Of a stretch of 19,017 nt of DNA, positions 1 to 6,879 are shown piece by piece (the stretch's first letter is position 1; every line of letters begins with the position of its first letter). The position numbers were made by a program, and so were the translations under genes. The notes under the pieces were generated by a model, which was not told the origin of the DNA, did no database searches, and was given only the letters and a program-made list of their open reading frames with translations. Origin of the DNA: an uncultured Bacilli bacterium (GTDB lineage: Bacteria; Bacillota_I; Bacilli_A; RF39; UBA660); the NCBI GenBank assembly GCA_944372275.1, contig CALVYO010000013.1, positions 1 to 19,017 on the forward strand, given 5' to 3'.

Positions 1-9
1 ATCTCTTAT

Positions 10-16
10 CCTCTCC
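10..16 (-). promoter_or_regulatory. Ribosome-binding site for a gene just left of the window
   Basis: Read on the minus strand, the first bases give AAAAAAGGAGAGG, then ATAAGAG, then AT at the very edge. If the next base outside is C on the plus strand, this is an ATG start with a strong Shine-Dalgarno at normal spacing. A perfect minus-strand TATAAT lies at 65-70, but I see no good -35 box for it. The start codon is inferred because it straddles the edge. Confidence 0.4.
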
Positions 17-33
17 TTTTTTCCACAAATAAA

Positions 34-67
34 AATCTAGTATGTTTTTTTATTTACACACTAGATT
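34..67. repeat. Inverted repeat, terminator- or operator-like
   Basis: AATCTAGT (34-41) is the exact reverse complement of 60-67. After one A/C mismatch three more pairs form, so the arms are 34-45 and 56-67 around a 10-base loop. On the minus strand the stem is followed by a T-rich stretch (33-24), as in an intrinsic terminator or attenuator ahead of the gene that seems to start left of base 1. The right arm also overlaps a minus-strand TATAAT (65-70), so it could instead be an operator. The sequence alone does not decide. Confidence 0.5.
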
Positions 68-122
68 ATACACTATCGAAGATAAAATGGTAGAAAATAG
101 AGAAGAAAGATAACGGAGTAAT

Positions 123-155
123 GCCCGACCTTTCTTCTTTTTTCAAAGATCGGGC
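123..155. repeat. GC-rich hairpin, function unknown
   Basis: Arms 123-133 and 145-155 pair as GCCCGA/TCGGGC, one C/A mismatch, then CTTT/AAAG, around an 11-base pyrimidine-rich loop. Six contiguous mostly G-C pairs stand out in a genome this A+T-rich. Neither strand has a T-run directly after it, so a simple terminator is unlikely. It may belong to a structured leader RNA or a dispersed element. Confidence 0.5.
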
Positions 156-223
156 TGGGAAATAGTATAGGATACGGAATAGGTATATAAAGTGATATAG
201 GTAGAGAATATCAAGAACCACGA

Positions 224-251
224 ACGAAGTGAGTGGTATAGCCTCACTCGT
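224..251. repeat. Second GC-rich hairpin in the 5' intergenic region
   Basis: ACGA then GTGAG (224-233, with one bulged A) pairs with CTCACTCGT (243-251) around the loop at 234-242. Overlapping alternative pairings exist (CCAC with GTGG at 218-236, CCTC with GAGG at 242-258), which is typical of a switching or multi-helix RNA but also arises by chance. With the hairpins at 34-67 and 123-155 it fills the 353-base gene-free stretch; I see no tRNA, T-box or known riboswitch signature on either strand. Confidence 0.4.
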
Positions 252-318
252 CCGGAGGTTGAGAGAGGTGAAGTATATGTTGTAAATAAAATGTAAATTA
301 TATAATTTAATATTAGTA

Positions 319-347
319 TTGCTAAAAAATAAATTAAATGATATAAT
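319..347 (+). promoter_or_regulatory. Promoter of the YgjP-type gene
   Basis: TTGCTA (319-324), a 17-base spacer and TATAAT (342-347). Transcription would start at about 353-355, on or next to the ATG at 354, and there is no Shine-Dalgarno. The mRNA is therefore predicted to be leaderless. Confidence 0.7.
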
Positions 348-353
348 TTATAT

Positions 354-977
354 ATGAAATATGTAGTTAATGATATTGAATATGAAGTTATAATAGAAAA
401 AAAGAATAATAAAAATACTTATATTAGAATAAGAGATAATAAAATATATATAACAACTAATTATTTTGTAAGTAAAAGTTATATTCAATCTTTATTGGAT
501 AAAAATTATGATGTTATAAAAAAGATGATTGAAAAGAATAATCAAAGATTAGAAAGAAGTAATAAGTTTTATTATTTAAATAAAGAGTATGACATTATAT
601 TTGTTAATTATTGTGATATTGAAATAAACGATAATAAAATATTTGTTAAAAGTGAAGATTATTTAAATAAATGGTTAAAGAAGAATACTGAAATAATATT
701 TAAAGAAAGATTAGATTATATATATAATTTGTTTGAAGAAAATATTCCTTATCCTAAGTTGAAAATAAGAAAAATGAAAACTAGATGGGGTGTTTGTAAT
801 AAAAATAATAGTATTACTTTAAATAGTGAATTAATTAAATATGGATATGAGCAAATTGATTATGTAATTATTCATGAATTAAGTCATTTTATTCATTTTG
901 ATCATTCGAAAGATTTTTGGAATTTAGTTAATAAATATTGTAAAAATTATAAAGAAATAAGAAAATCATTAAAATGA
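354..977 (+). CDS. YgjP/DUF45-type zinc metallopeptidase
   Basis: This 207-residue protein matches the YgjP-like (DUF45, M48-related) metallopeptidase family. The family signature is near the C-terminus: the R-W-G block (144-146), the zinc motif HELSH (174-178), where two His bind zinc and Glu is catalytic, and a third His at 184 in the HSKDFW segment. The N-terminal 100 or so residues are the usual beta-rich, Lys/Asn-rich region with no signal peptide or membrane segment, so it should be cytosolic. Its substrate is unknown; in some bacteria the family sits beside restriction-modification genes, but none is seen here. The start rests on the promoter at 319-347, which implies a leaderless message; no ribosome site precedes the ATG. 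Length is slightly under the usual 220-240. Family call is firm, role unknown. Confidence 0.85.
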   Translation: MKYVVNDIEYEVIIEKKNNKNTYIRIRDNKIYITTNYFVSKSYIQSLLDKNYDVIKKMIEKNNQRLERSNKFYYLNKEYDIIFVNYCDIEINDNKIFVKSEDYLNKWLKKNTEIIFKERLDYIYNLFEENIPYPKLKIRKMKTRWGVCNKNNSITLNSELIKYGYEQIDYVIIHELSHFIHFDHSKDFWNLVNKYCKNYKEIRKSLK

Positions 978-996
978 CAATTTTAGATATTTTAAT
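968..996 (+). terminator. Possible weak terminator after the YgjP-type gene
   Basis: ATTAAAAT (968-975) pairs perfectly with ATTTTAAT (989-996) around a 13-base loop and overlaps the stop codon. The following bases are T-rich but broken by A and G. The stem is all A-T, so any termination would be inefficient and the next gene could be read through. Confidence 0.3.
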
Positions 997-1023
997 ATGT
1001 TATTATTATTTAGGTGAATAAAA

Positions 1024-1191
1024 ATGAATGTTAAAATATTTGATGAAGGACATGAAAAAGATTTAGAAGATAGTGTTAATGAATTTATTAAAGATAAGGA
1101 AATTATTGATATTAAATATCAAGTAGCTATTAGTATAGTAGGAGAAGAACAATTATATTGTTTTTCAGCGATGATAGTATATAGAAAATAA
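1024..1191 (+). CDS. Cse60-like small protein
   Basis: This 55-residue ORF starts at ATG 1024 with a good ribosome site (AGGTGA, 1012-1017, six bases before the start) and ends with TAA at 1189-1191. It begins MNVKIFDEGHEKDLEDSVN and ends with the block EEQLYCFSAMIVY, which I recognise from Cse60, a small protein of Bacillus sporulation regulons (remembered family pattern). The layout is an acidic helix, a short strand and a C-terminal hydrophobic strand, with no membrane segment. Its biochemical role is not established. It ends 12 bases before the Fic gene, whose ribosome site directly follows its stop codon, so the two are probably co-transcribed. A sporulation-associated name need not mean this organism sporulates. 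Confidence 0.75.
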   Translation: MNVKIFDEGHEKDLEDSVNEFIKDKEIIDIKYQVAISIVGEEQLYCFSAMIVYRK

Positions 1192-1203
1192 TGAGGTGAA
1201 GCA

Positions 1204-2169
1204 GTGAAAGATTTTGATAAAATAAATCCAATATTTTATATAAGTGAAGATAATAAAAATATTATCAAAAACATTGAAAAAAATTTATCTTTAATAAAAA
1301 TAGAAAATAGTATAAAAAAAAATTTACAAATTAAGTCTAGGGTAAGGTCTATTTATTCTTCACTTGCAATTGAAAAAAATACCTTATCATTAAATTCAGT
1401 TGAAAATATTATCGAAAACAAATTAGTATTAGGAAGTAGAAAAGAAATTCAAGAAGTAAAAAATGCTAATGAATTATATGAGCATATCGATGATTATAAT
1501 TGGAAAAGTGAAGAAGATTTTTTAAAAGCACACACAGTGCTTATGAGATATTTTGATGATGACAATGGTTACTATCGGAATCACGGTGAAGAAATAAAGA
1601 AAGATGATGAAATAATTTATATGGCACCAAACTCTTTAGTTGTACCATCTCTTATGGAAAGTTTATTTGAATATATCAATGGTAATGATCTTCATCCAAT
1701 TATACTTGCTTCTATTTTTCATTATTATTTTGTAACTATTCATCCATTTAGTGATGGAAATGGAAGATTAGCAAGGTTTTGGATAACTTTAATTTTAACT
1801 GATTGGAATAAAAATTTTAAATATATTCCAATCGAAGAAGAAATTTATATAAATCAAGAAGAATATTATAATTCTATTGCTCAATGTCATATTAATGGAA
1901 ATGCTAATATATTTATTAGTTTTATGTTGAAAATTATTAATTCTTCATTAGAAAAAACTACCCAGAAAACTACCCAGAAATTAAATAAAAATCAAATTAA
2001 AATATTAGAGTATATAAATGAAAATCCTAGTATTACTAGAAATGAATTAGCCAAAAAACTAAATATTACACCAGATGGAGTTAAGTACAATTTAAAAAAA
2101 TTAATCGATAATAATTTTATAGAAAGAATCGGTTCAGATAATGGTGGTTACTGGAACATAAGGAAGTGA
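1204..2169 (+). CDS. Fic family protein with C-terminal winged helix
   Basis: Fic enzymes transfer AMP (sometimes other nucleotide groups) from a cofactor to protein hydroxyls. The 321-residue protein carries the complete active-site motif HPFSDGNGR (180-188), with catalytic His180. Near the N-terminus, SLAIEK (53-58) matches the class II inhibitory-helix motif (S/T)xxxE(G/N), with Glu57 in place but Lys instead of Gly/Asn after it. The C-terminal 60 residues (about 262-321) look like a winged helix-turn-helix (ITRNELAKKLNITPDGVKY), suggesting DNA binding or self-regulation. A KTTQKTTQK linker joins the domains. The start is GTG, supported by GAGGTGA at 1193-1199. No separate antitoxin gene is seen; the inhibitory helix is internal. 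It overlaps or nearly touches the flippase gene downstream. Target protein unknown. Confidence 0.9.
   Translation: MKDFDKINPIFYISEDNKNIIKNIEKNLSLIKIENSIKKNLQIKSRVRSIYSSLAIEKNTLSLNSVENIIENKLVLGSRKEIQEVKNANELYEHIDDYNWKSEEDFLKAHTVLMRYFDDDNGYYRNHGEEIKKDDEIIYMAPNSLVVPSLMESLFEYINGNDLHPIILASIFHYYFVTIHPFSDGNGRLARFWITLILTDWNKNFKYIPIEEEIYINQEEYYNSIAQCHINGNANIFISFMLKIINSSLEKTTQKTTQKLNKNQIKILEYINENPSITRNELAKKLNITPDGVKYNLKKLIDNNFIERIGSDNGGYWNIRK
1954..1977 (+). repeat. 12-base tandem repeat (2 copies) inside the Fic gene
   Basis: AAAACTACCCAG occurs twice in a row without mismatch (1954-1965 and 1966-1977). It encodes the Thr-Thr-Gln-Lys linker repeat between the Fic domain and the winged helix. Because the unit is a multiple of three, copy-number change would lengthen or shorten the linker without breaking the frame. 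Confidence 0.85.
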
Positions 2170-2174
2170 TTATA

Positions 2175-3818
2175 TTGAAAAAAAACAGCTTTGTTGAAGG
2201 AGCATTAATATCAACTATAGGAATAGTTTTATGTAAAGTATTAGGTATAATTTATGTTATTCCTTTTAGAGCAATAATAGGAACACAGGGTGCTATTTTA
2301 TATAGTTATGCTTATACAATTTATTCAGTTTTCGCATCATTATCATCAACGGGAATACCTAGTGCGATGGCTAAAACTGTTAGTGAATATAACACTTTAG
2401 GTTACTATGATGCACAGGAAAGAGCATACAAAATAGGCAAATATTTAATAGTTATTTTAGGATTAATAAGTTTTATCATTTTATTTACTTTCGCACCACA
2501 AATATCATATTTAATAATCGGTGATATCGAAGGTGGTAATAGTATAGAAGATATAACTTTTGTAATTAGAGTTATATCAACTGCATTATTATTTATACCT
2601 ATTTTAAGTGTTAGTAAAGGTTATGTTCAAGGGCATAGAATGATGGTCGTTCCTGCTATAGCAAATGTAATTGAACAGTTAGTAAGAGTAATAGTAATTG
2701 TAGGTGGTAGTTATTTAACTTTAAAAGTATTTCATTTATCAATTGCTACAACAGTTGGTGTTGCAACCTTTGGAGCAACTGCAGGTGCTTTGACGGCATA
2801 TCTATATGTAATTAATAAAATAAATAAAAATAGAGAAATATTAAAAAGAGATGAATTACCGAAAAAAGAAGAAAGAAAATTAACTAATAAAATAATTTTT
2901 AAGAGGATAGTTTTATATTCTTTGCCATTTATCTTAATTGAATTAATTAGATCAGTATATAATACAGTTGATGTATTTACAATTGTAAGAGGATTAGTTC
3001 CATTAGGATATGATATTAATACAGCAGAAAATGTTTTAAGTATTGTAACTACTTGGGGATCTAAATTAAATATGATTATTTTAGCAGTTACTTTTGGTTT
3101 AACAGTTAGTATAATACCTAATATTGTAAGAAGTGCTACTTTAAAAAATTATAATGATGTATCACTAAAAATAAATCAGACATTAAAAATGATCTTATTT
3201 ATATCTTTACCGATGACTTTAGGATTATGTTTTTTATCTAGTAGTGTTTGGACAATATTTTATGGTTATGATAGTTTAAGTGTAAAAGTATTTAGTTTCT
3301 TTATTTTACAAACTATAATTAACTCGTTTTTCTATATTTTAGTCGATACGACTAATGCATTAAATAATCCTAAGTTAGCGTTAGGTACGTTATTAGGTAG
3401 TTTTATATTAAAAGCAATATTAAATATTCCATCCATGTATTTTATGAAATTTATTGGCTTTGAAGCTTATTATGGAACTATATTAACTACAATGATCGTT
3501 CAATTATTGGCAGTTATCTACTTATTATATAAATTAAGGAAAATATATAGTTTAAGTTATAAAAGTAGTTTAGAGCCAAGTATAAAAATTATATTAATAA
3601 ATGGGATAATGATGTTATCTTTAATGATAATAAGGTTATTTTTAGGTGATTTTCCAACAACAAGATTATGGTCATTTATTGAAATTATTATATATGCTAG
3701 TATCGGAGCAATAATATATTTTTATTTATCATACAAAAATAATTTATTTAATATAGTATTTGGTGATAAATTTGTAAATAAAATAATTAATAGATTTAAG
3801 AAAGGAAGAGATTTATGA
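2175..3818 (+). CDS. SpoVB/MurJ-like polysaccharide lipid flippase
   Basis: This is a multidrug/oligosaccharidyl-lipid/polysaccharide (MOP) family exporter of the SpoVB/YtgP (MurJ-like) type, thought to move undecaprenyl-linked wall precursors across the membrane. It is hydrophobic throughout, with about 14 membrane segments, and opens with the family-typical FVEGALISTIGIVLCKVLG and the IPFRAIIGTQGAILYSYAY segment. A basic loop near residues 215-235 is cytosolic. I prefer the TTG start at 2175: AGGAAGTGA (2161-2169) is well placed for it and gives MKKNSF. A GTG at 2166 is too close to that site. The gene follows fic directly, and its stop overlaps the lipoprotein ATG by four bases (ATGA), indicating coupled translation. 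Whether the cargo is lipid II or a teichoic or other glycan precursor cannot be told. Confidence 0.85.
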   Translation: MKKNSFVEGALISTIGIVLCKVLGIIYVIPFRAIIGTQGAILYSYAYTIYSVFASLSSTGIPSAMAKTVSEYNTLGYYDAQERAYKIGKYLIVILGLISFIILFTFAPQISYLIIGDIEGGNSIEDITFVIRVISTALLFIPILSVSKGYVQGHRMMVVPAIANVIEQLVRVIVIVGGSYLTLKVFHLSIATTVGVATFGATAGALTAYLYVINKINKNREILKRDELPKKEERKLTNKIIFKRIVLYSLPFILIELIRSVYNTVDVFTIVRGLVPLGYDINTAENVLSIVTTWGSKLNMIILAVTFGLTVSIIPNIVRSATLKNYNDVSLKINQTLKMILFISLPMTLGLCFLSSSVWTIFYGYDSLSVKVFSFFILQTIINSFFYILVDTTNALNNPKLALGTLLGSFILKAILNIPSMYFMKFIGFEAYYGTILTTMIVQLLAVIYLLYKLRKIYSLSYKSSLEPSIKIILINGIMMLSLMIIRLFLGDFPTTRLWSFIEIIIYASIGAIIYFYLSYKNNLFNIVFGDKFVNKIINRFKKGRDL

Positions 3819-4531
3819 AAAAAGTTTTATTAATTTTATTAGTTTTATTATTAACTGGATGTGGCACTAAACAAAATTTTAATTTTGTTATTAATGATGA
3901 TAAATCAATTGATATCTCGATGTTGGTATCTTATGATAATGAATTTATTGATGCATTTTTAAATGAAAAAAATGACACTGATAAAACTTATTCTGATGAG
4001 GAAAGGTGGAAAGCATTAGAAGAAGAATTAGGAATATCAGAACTTAAATCATACTATACTTATGAAAGATATGAAGAAGGAGATTACAAAGGATTTAAGT
4101 TTATTACAAAAATAGATAATATAGAAAATGTAACTGGTGATGATGCTAATTTTGAAATTGCTGATACATATAGTATATTAGATTTTAAAATATTTAAAAA
4201 AGAAGAAAATACATATGTAGCAAATTTTAAATATTCAGGTATAAATATAAGGGATGATTTCGAAAATGATATTAAATTTATTGTAACTTTACCGGTTATA
4301 CCTAATAGCAGTAATGCAACAAGTATATCTGAAGATAAAAAAACTTTAACTTGGAATCTTGTAACACCAGATGATGGTGAAATAAAATTTAGCTTTGATT
4401 TTGAAAATGAAAAAACAGTAGTTGAAGAAAAAAACAACAATATATTACTAATTGGTGTTGGCGTTGCAGTAGTTTCTGTAATAGCAGTTGTAATTATTAT
4501 ACTAAAATTTAGAAAAAAAGAAGAATTTTAA
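3815..4531 (+). CDS. Membrane lipoprotein with C-terminal anchor (LppM-like)
   Basis: The 238-residue product has a lipoprotein signal ending in the lipobox LTGC (lipidated Cys16), an extracellular beta-rich acidic domain of about 185 residues, and a C-terminal membrane helix (about 208-231) followed by the basic tail KFRKKEEF. It is therefore tethered at both ends to the outer face of the membrane. The overall plan, NFNFVINDDKSIDISM directly after the lipid Cys plus a C-terminal helix, resembles LppM-domain lipoproteins of Gram-positives (family recalled, not searched). Function unknown. AAAGGAAGAG (3801-3810) is its ribosome site, and the ATGA overlap links it to the flippase, suggesting work in the envelope alongside it. 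It is followed by an intrinsic terminator. Confidence 0.75.
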   Translation: MKKVLLILLVLLLTGCGTKQNFNFVINDDKSIDISMLVSYDNEFIDAFLNEKNDTDKTYSDEERWKALEEELGISELKSYYTYERYEEGDYKGFKFITKIDNIENVTGDDANFEIADTYSILDFKIFKKEENTYVANFKYSGINIRDDFENDIKFIVTLPVIPNSSNATSISEDKKTLTWNLVTPDDGEIKFSFDFENEKTVVEEKNNNILLIGVGVAVVSVIAVVIIILKFRKKEEF

Positions 4532-4555
4532 TAAAAGTAAACACTTTTATTTTTT
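4531..4555 (+). terminator. Intrinsic terminator after the lipoprotein gene
   Basis: ATAAAAGT (4531-4538) pairs perfectly with ACTTTTAT (4543-4550) around AAAC, followed by a T-run to 4555. It closes the operon that reaches back to at least the Cse60-like gene. Confidence 0.75.
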
Positions 4556-4556
4556 C

Positions 4557-4585
4557 TTTACAAATAATTTTAAACGTGTTATAAT
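4557..4585 (+). promoter_or_regulatory. typA promoter
   Basis: TTTACA (4557-4562), 17-base spacer, extended -10 TGT-TATAAT (4577-4585). Start of transcription would be near 4592, giving a leader of about 20 bases that contains the ribosome site AGGGAG (4599-4604). Confidence 0.85.
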
Positions 4586-4612
4586 TACACAGTTGATTAG
4601 GGAGTTGATTTT

Positions 4613-6424
4613 ATGGAGAAAATTAGAAATATTGCAATTATTGCCCATGTCGATCATGGAAAAACAACGTTGGTAGACAAATTATTAGAGATGTCAGGAA
4701 CTTTTAGAGAAAATGAAAATACATATTCTATGGATTCTAATGAAATTGAAAAAGAAAGAGGAATTACTATTTTAGCTAAAACTACGGCTATAAATTATGA
4801 TGGGTATAGAATAAATATATTAGATACACCTGGACATGCTGATTTTGGTGGTGAAGTAGAAAGAATTATGAATATGGTTGATGGTGTTTTATTAGTAGTT
4901 GATGCTTATGAGGGAACTATGCCACAAACTAGATTTGTTTTAAAGAAAGCCTTAGAAGCAGGAGTAACACCAATAGTTGTAGTTAATAAAATAGATAAAC
5001 CTACTGCTCGTCCTAAAGAAGTAATTGATGAAGTATTAGATTTATTTATTGATTTAGGGGCTGATATCGATCAATTAGATTTTCCAATAATTTATGCATC
5101 TGCTATTAATGGTACATCAAGTATTCATCCTGAAATTGAAACACAAGAACACACTATGCAACCAATATTAGAAGCGATTGTAAATTATATACCTGCTCCG
5201 AATGTCGATTTAGATGGTGGATTTCAATTTCAACCAGCCTTATTAGATTATAATGATTTTGTTGGAAGAATTGGTATTGGTAGAGTTAAAAGAGGTAAAG
5301 CAAAAGTAAATGAATTAGTTTCTTGTGTAAGAAGAGATGGATCAATTAAACAATTTAGAATTCAAAAAATGTATGGATATTTAGGATTAAAAAGAATTGA
5401 AATAAATGAAGCTAAAGCCGGTGAAATAGTTGCGATAGCAGGATTACCTGATATTGAAGTTGGTGAAACTGTATGTACGCAAGGTAAAGAAGATGCTTTG
5501 CCTTTACTTAGAATAGATGAACCTACATTACAAATGACATTTGGGGTTAATACTAGTCCATTTTGTGGAAGAGAAGGAAAATTATTAACCGCTAGAAAAA
5601 TAGAAGAAAGATTATATAAAGAGACTGAAAGAGATGTATCTTTAAAAGTAGAACCAAATGATAGTGAATCATTTATAGTATCTGGTAGAGGAGAACTACA
5701 TTTATCTATTTTAATTGAAAATATGCGAAGAGAAGGTTTTGAACTTCAAGTGTCTAAACCACAAGTAATTATTAAAGAAATAGACGGAATTAAATGTGAA
5801 CCTTTTGAAGATGTTTTAGTTGAAGTTCCAGAAGAATATGTTGGATCTGTAATAGAAGCATTAGGTAATCGTGATGGGGAAATGTTAAATATGACAAGTC
5901 GTGATAATCAAGTAAGATTAAATTATTTAGTACCTTCAAGAGGATTGATTGGTTTTATGACAGAATTTATGACAATGACTAAAGGATATGGTATCATTAA
6001 TCATACATTCAAAGAATATCGCAAACTAGCAGGCTCTAAAGTAGGGCAAAGAAAACAGGGTGTATTAGTTTCCATGGAAAATGGTAAAGCAACTGCATAC
6101 GCTTTAGGACAATTAGAAGATAGAGGCATTATGTTTATTGAACCTGGAGCTGAAGTTTATGAAGGTATGATAGTTGGTGAAAATAATCACGATAATGACT
6201 TAGCTGTAAATGTTGTTAAAGGTAAAAAATTAACCAATACTAGAGCAAGTGGAAGTGATCATACGGTTGTTTTAAAAAGACCAAGATTATTGAGTTTAGA
6301 AGTATGTTTAGATTACATTAATAATGATGAGTTAGTTGAAGTAACTCCATTAAGTTATAGGTTAAGAAAAAAGATTTTGAATACAGAATTAAGAAAAAAA
6401 CAAGATAGTAAAAAAGCCGATTAA
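4613..6424 (+). CDS. typA: Ribosome-associated GTPase TypA/BipA
   Basis: TypA (BipA) is a translational GTPase related to EF-G and LepA that binds the ribosome and assists 50S assembly and stress or cold adaptation. At 603 residues it is full length. The GTP-binding motifs are intact: P-loop AHVDHGKT (11-18), switch I RGITI (49-53), DTPGH (71-75), NKID (125-128) and SA (163-164). After the G domain come domain II (about 205-290), the EF-G-like domains III and V, and the TypA-specific C-terminal region with the block GRGELHLSILIENMRREGF. It has its own promoter and is a single-gene unit closed by a terminator overlapping its stop codon. Nothing is odd about it; the call is secure. Confidence 0.98.
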   Translation: MEKIRNIAIIAHVDHGKTTLVDKLLEMSGTFRENENTYSMDSNEIEKERGITILAKTTAINYDGYRINILDTPGHADFGGEVERIMNMVDGVLLVVDAYEGTMPQTRFVLKKALEAGVTPIVVVNKIDKPTARPKEVIDEVLDLFIDLGADIDQLDFPIIYASAINGTSSIHPEIETQEHTMQPILEAIVNYIPAPNVDLDGGFQFQPALLDYNDFVGRIGIGRVKRGKAKVNELVSCVRRDGSIKQFRIQKMYGYLGLKRIEINEAKAGEIVAIAGLPDIEVGETVCTQGKEDALPLLRIDEPTLQMTFGVNTSPFCGREGKLLTARKIEERLYKETERDVSLKVEPNDSESFIVSGRGELHLSILIENMRREGFELQVSKPQVIIKEIDGIKCEPFEDVLVEVPEEYVGSVIEALGNRDGEMLNMTSRDNQVRLNYLVPSRGLIGFMTEFMTMTKGYGIINHTFKEYRKLAGSKVGQRKQGVLVSMENGKATAYALGQLEDRGIMFIEPGAEVYEGMIVGENNHDNDLAVNVVKGKKLTNTRASGSDHTVVLKRPRLLSLEVCLDYINNDELVEVTPLSYRLRKKILNTELRKKQDSKKAD

Positions 6425-6437
6425 ATTCGACTTTTTT
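6410..6437. terminator. Two-way terminator between typA and the YqfQ-like gene
   Basis: AAAAAAG (6410-6416) pairs with CTTTTTT (6431-6437); after a C/A mismatch CGA pairs with TCG, closing a 6-base loop. The A-run and T-run flank the stem on both sides, so it can end transcription in both directions. It overlaps the stop codons of both convergent genes. Confidence 0.75.
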
Positions 6438-6762
6438 ATTGGAAAAAAGTAGGACCAATTGTATTATTTTTTTCTATTTTTGTTTCAGGACTACTAATTT
6501 CAGAAACAGGATTTTCAATTACATTATTTTGAGGGATATCAACTTTTTTAAATTCATTCATAATCCTAAACATAGTTTTAGCATTATTAATAACTGGACC
6601 CGCTTGTTTAATAATAGGAATTGCTTGATTAACAACATTTAAAGTTTTTTGTGTTCCACTTAAAATAGAACTCCATTTGATATTACCAAATAGTGATTTT
6701 AATCCGCTTGCTTTAGGAACTTGAGAAAAAGGGACGTAAGGAAAATTATAATATGGATACAT
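6436..6762 (-). CDS. YqfQ-like (VrrA-type) protein
   Basis: The 108-residue product has an aromatic/proline-rich start (MYPYYNFPYVPF) and a central helical segment, SGTQKTLNVVNQAIPIIKQ followed by AGPVINN and a MFRIMNEFKK end. This matches the core of the YqfQ/VrrA-like family of Bacilli, whose function is not known. The C-terminal 35 residues are polar and look disordered. It lacks a signal peptide. The ATG is well supported by AAGGAGG (minus strand, 6775-6769) with a six-base gap, and a perfect minus-strand TATAAT lies at 6783-6788 with no clear -35. It is a single gene divergent from the pilus-type operon and convergent with typA. An overlapping plus-strand reading frame here is a shadow. 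Confidence 0.7.
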   Translation of the reverse strand: MYPYYNFPYVPFSQVPKASGLKSLFGNIKWSSILSGTQKTLNVVNQAIPIIKQAGPVINNAKTMFRIMNEFKKVDIPQNNVIENPVSEISSPETKIEKNNTIGPTFFQ

Positions 6763-6782
6763 GATTTTCCTCCTTTCAAAAT

Positions 6783-6788
6783 ATTATA
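6783..6788 (-). promoter_or_regulatory. -10 box of the YqfQ-like gene
   Basis: On the minus strand this reads TATAAT, placing the transcript start about 10 bases upstream of the ribosome site AAGGAGG. No TTGACA-like box is present at 16-18 bases. A 7-pair hairpin (AAAAAGT 6801-6807 with ACTTTTT 6811-6817) sits between this box and the divergent plus-strand promoter, where a regulator could act on both. Confidence 0.5.
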
Positions 6789-6807
6789 TGAATTTTACAA
6801 AAAAAGT

Positions 6808-6835
6808 TTTACTTTTTAAAAAAATATGATATAAT
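6808..6835 (+). promoter_or_regulatory. Promoter of the PilC-type operon
   Basis: TTTACT (6808-6813), 16-base spacer, extended -10 TGA-TATAAT (6827-6835). Transcription would begin near 6842, about 25-40 bases before the candidate start codons of the PilC-type gene. It is back to back with the promoter of the YqfQ-like gene. Confidence 0.7.
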
Positions 6836-6879
6836 CATAATAGTGTAAGAATAACAAAAGGGAATGCGTGGTGATACTA

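Noticed and set aside
70..290. T-box, SAM or other known riboswitch, tmRNA, or RNase P RNA
   Set aside because: I looked on both strands for the GGGTGG-ACCGCG T-box core, S-box motifs and tmRNA or RNase P signatures and found none; only generic hairpins remain.
4084..4440. Minus-strand open frame of 118 codons
   Set aside because: It lies wholly inside the lipoprotein gene, has no ribosome site and reads as low-complexity Ser/Phe/Leu, the complement of Asp/Glu/Lys-rich coding.
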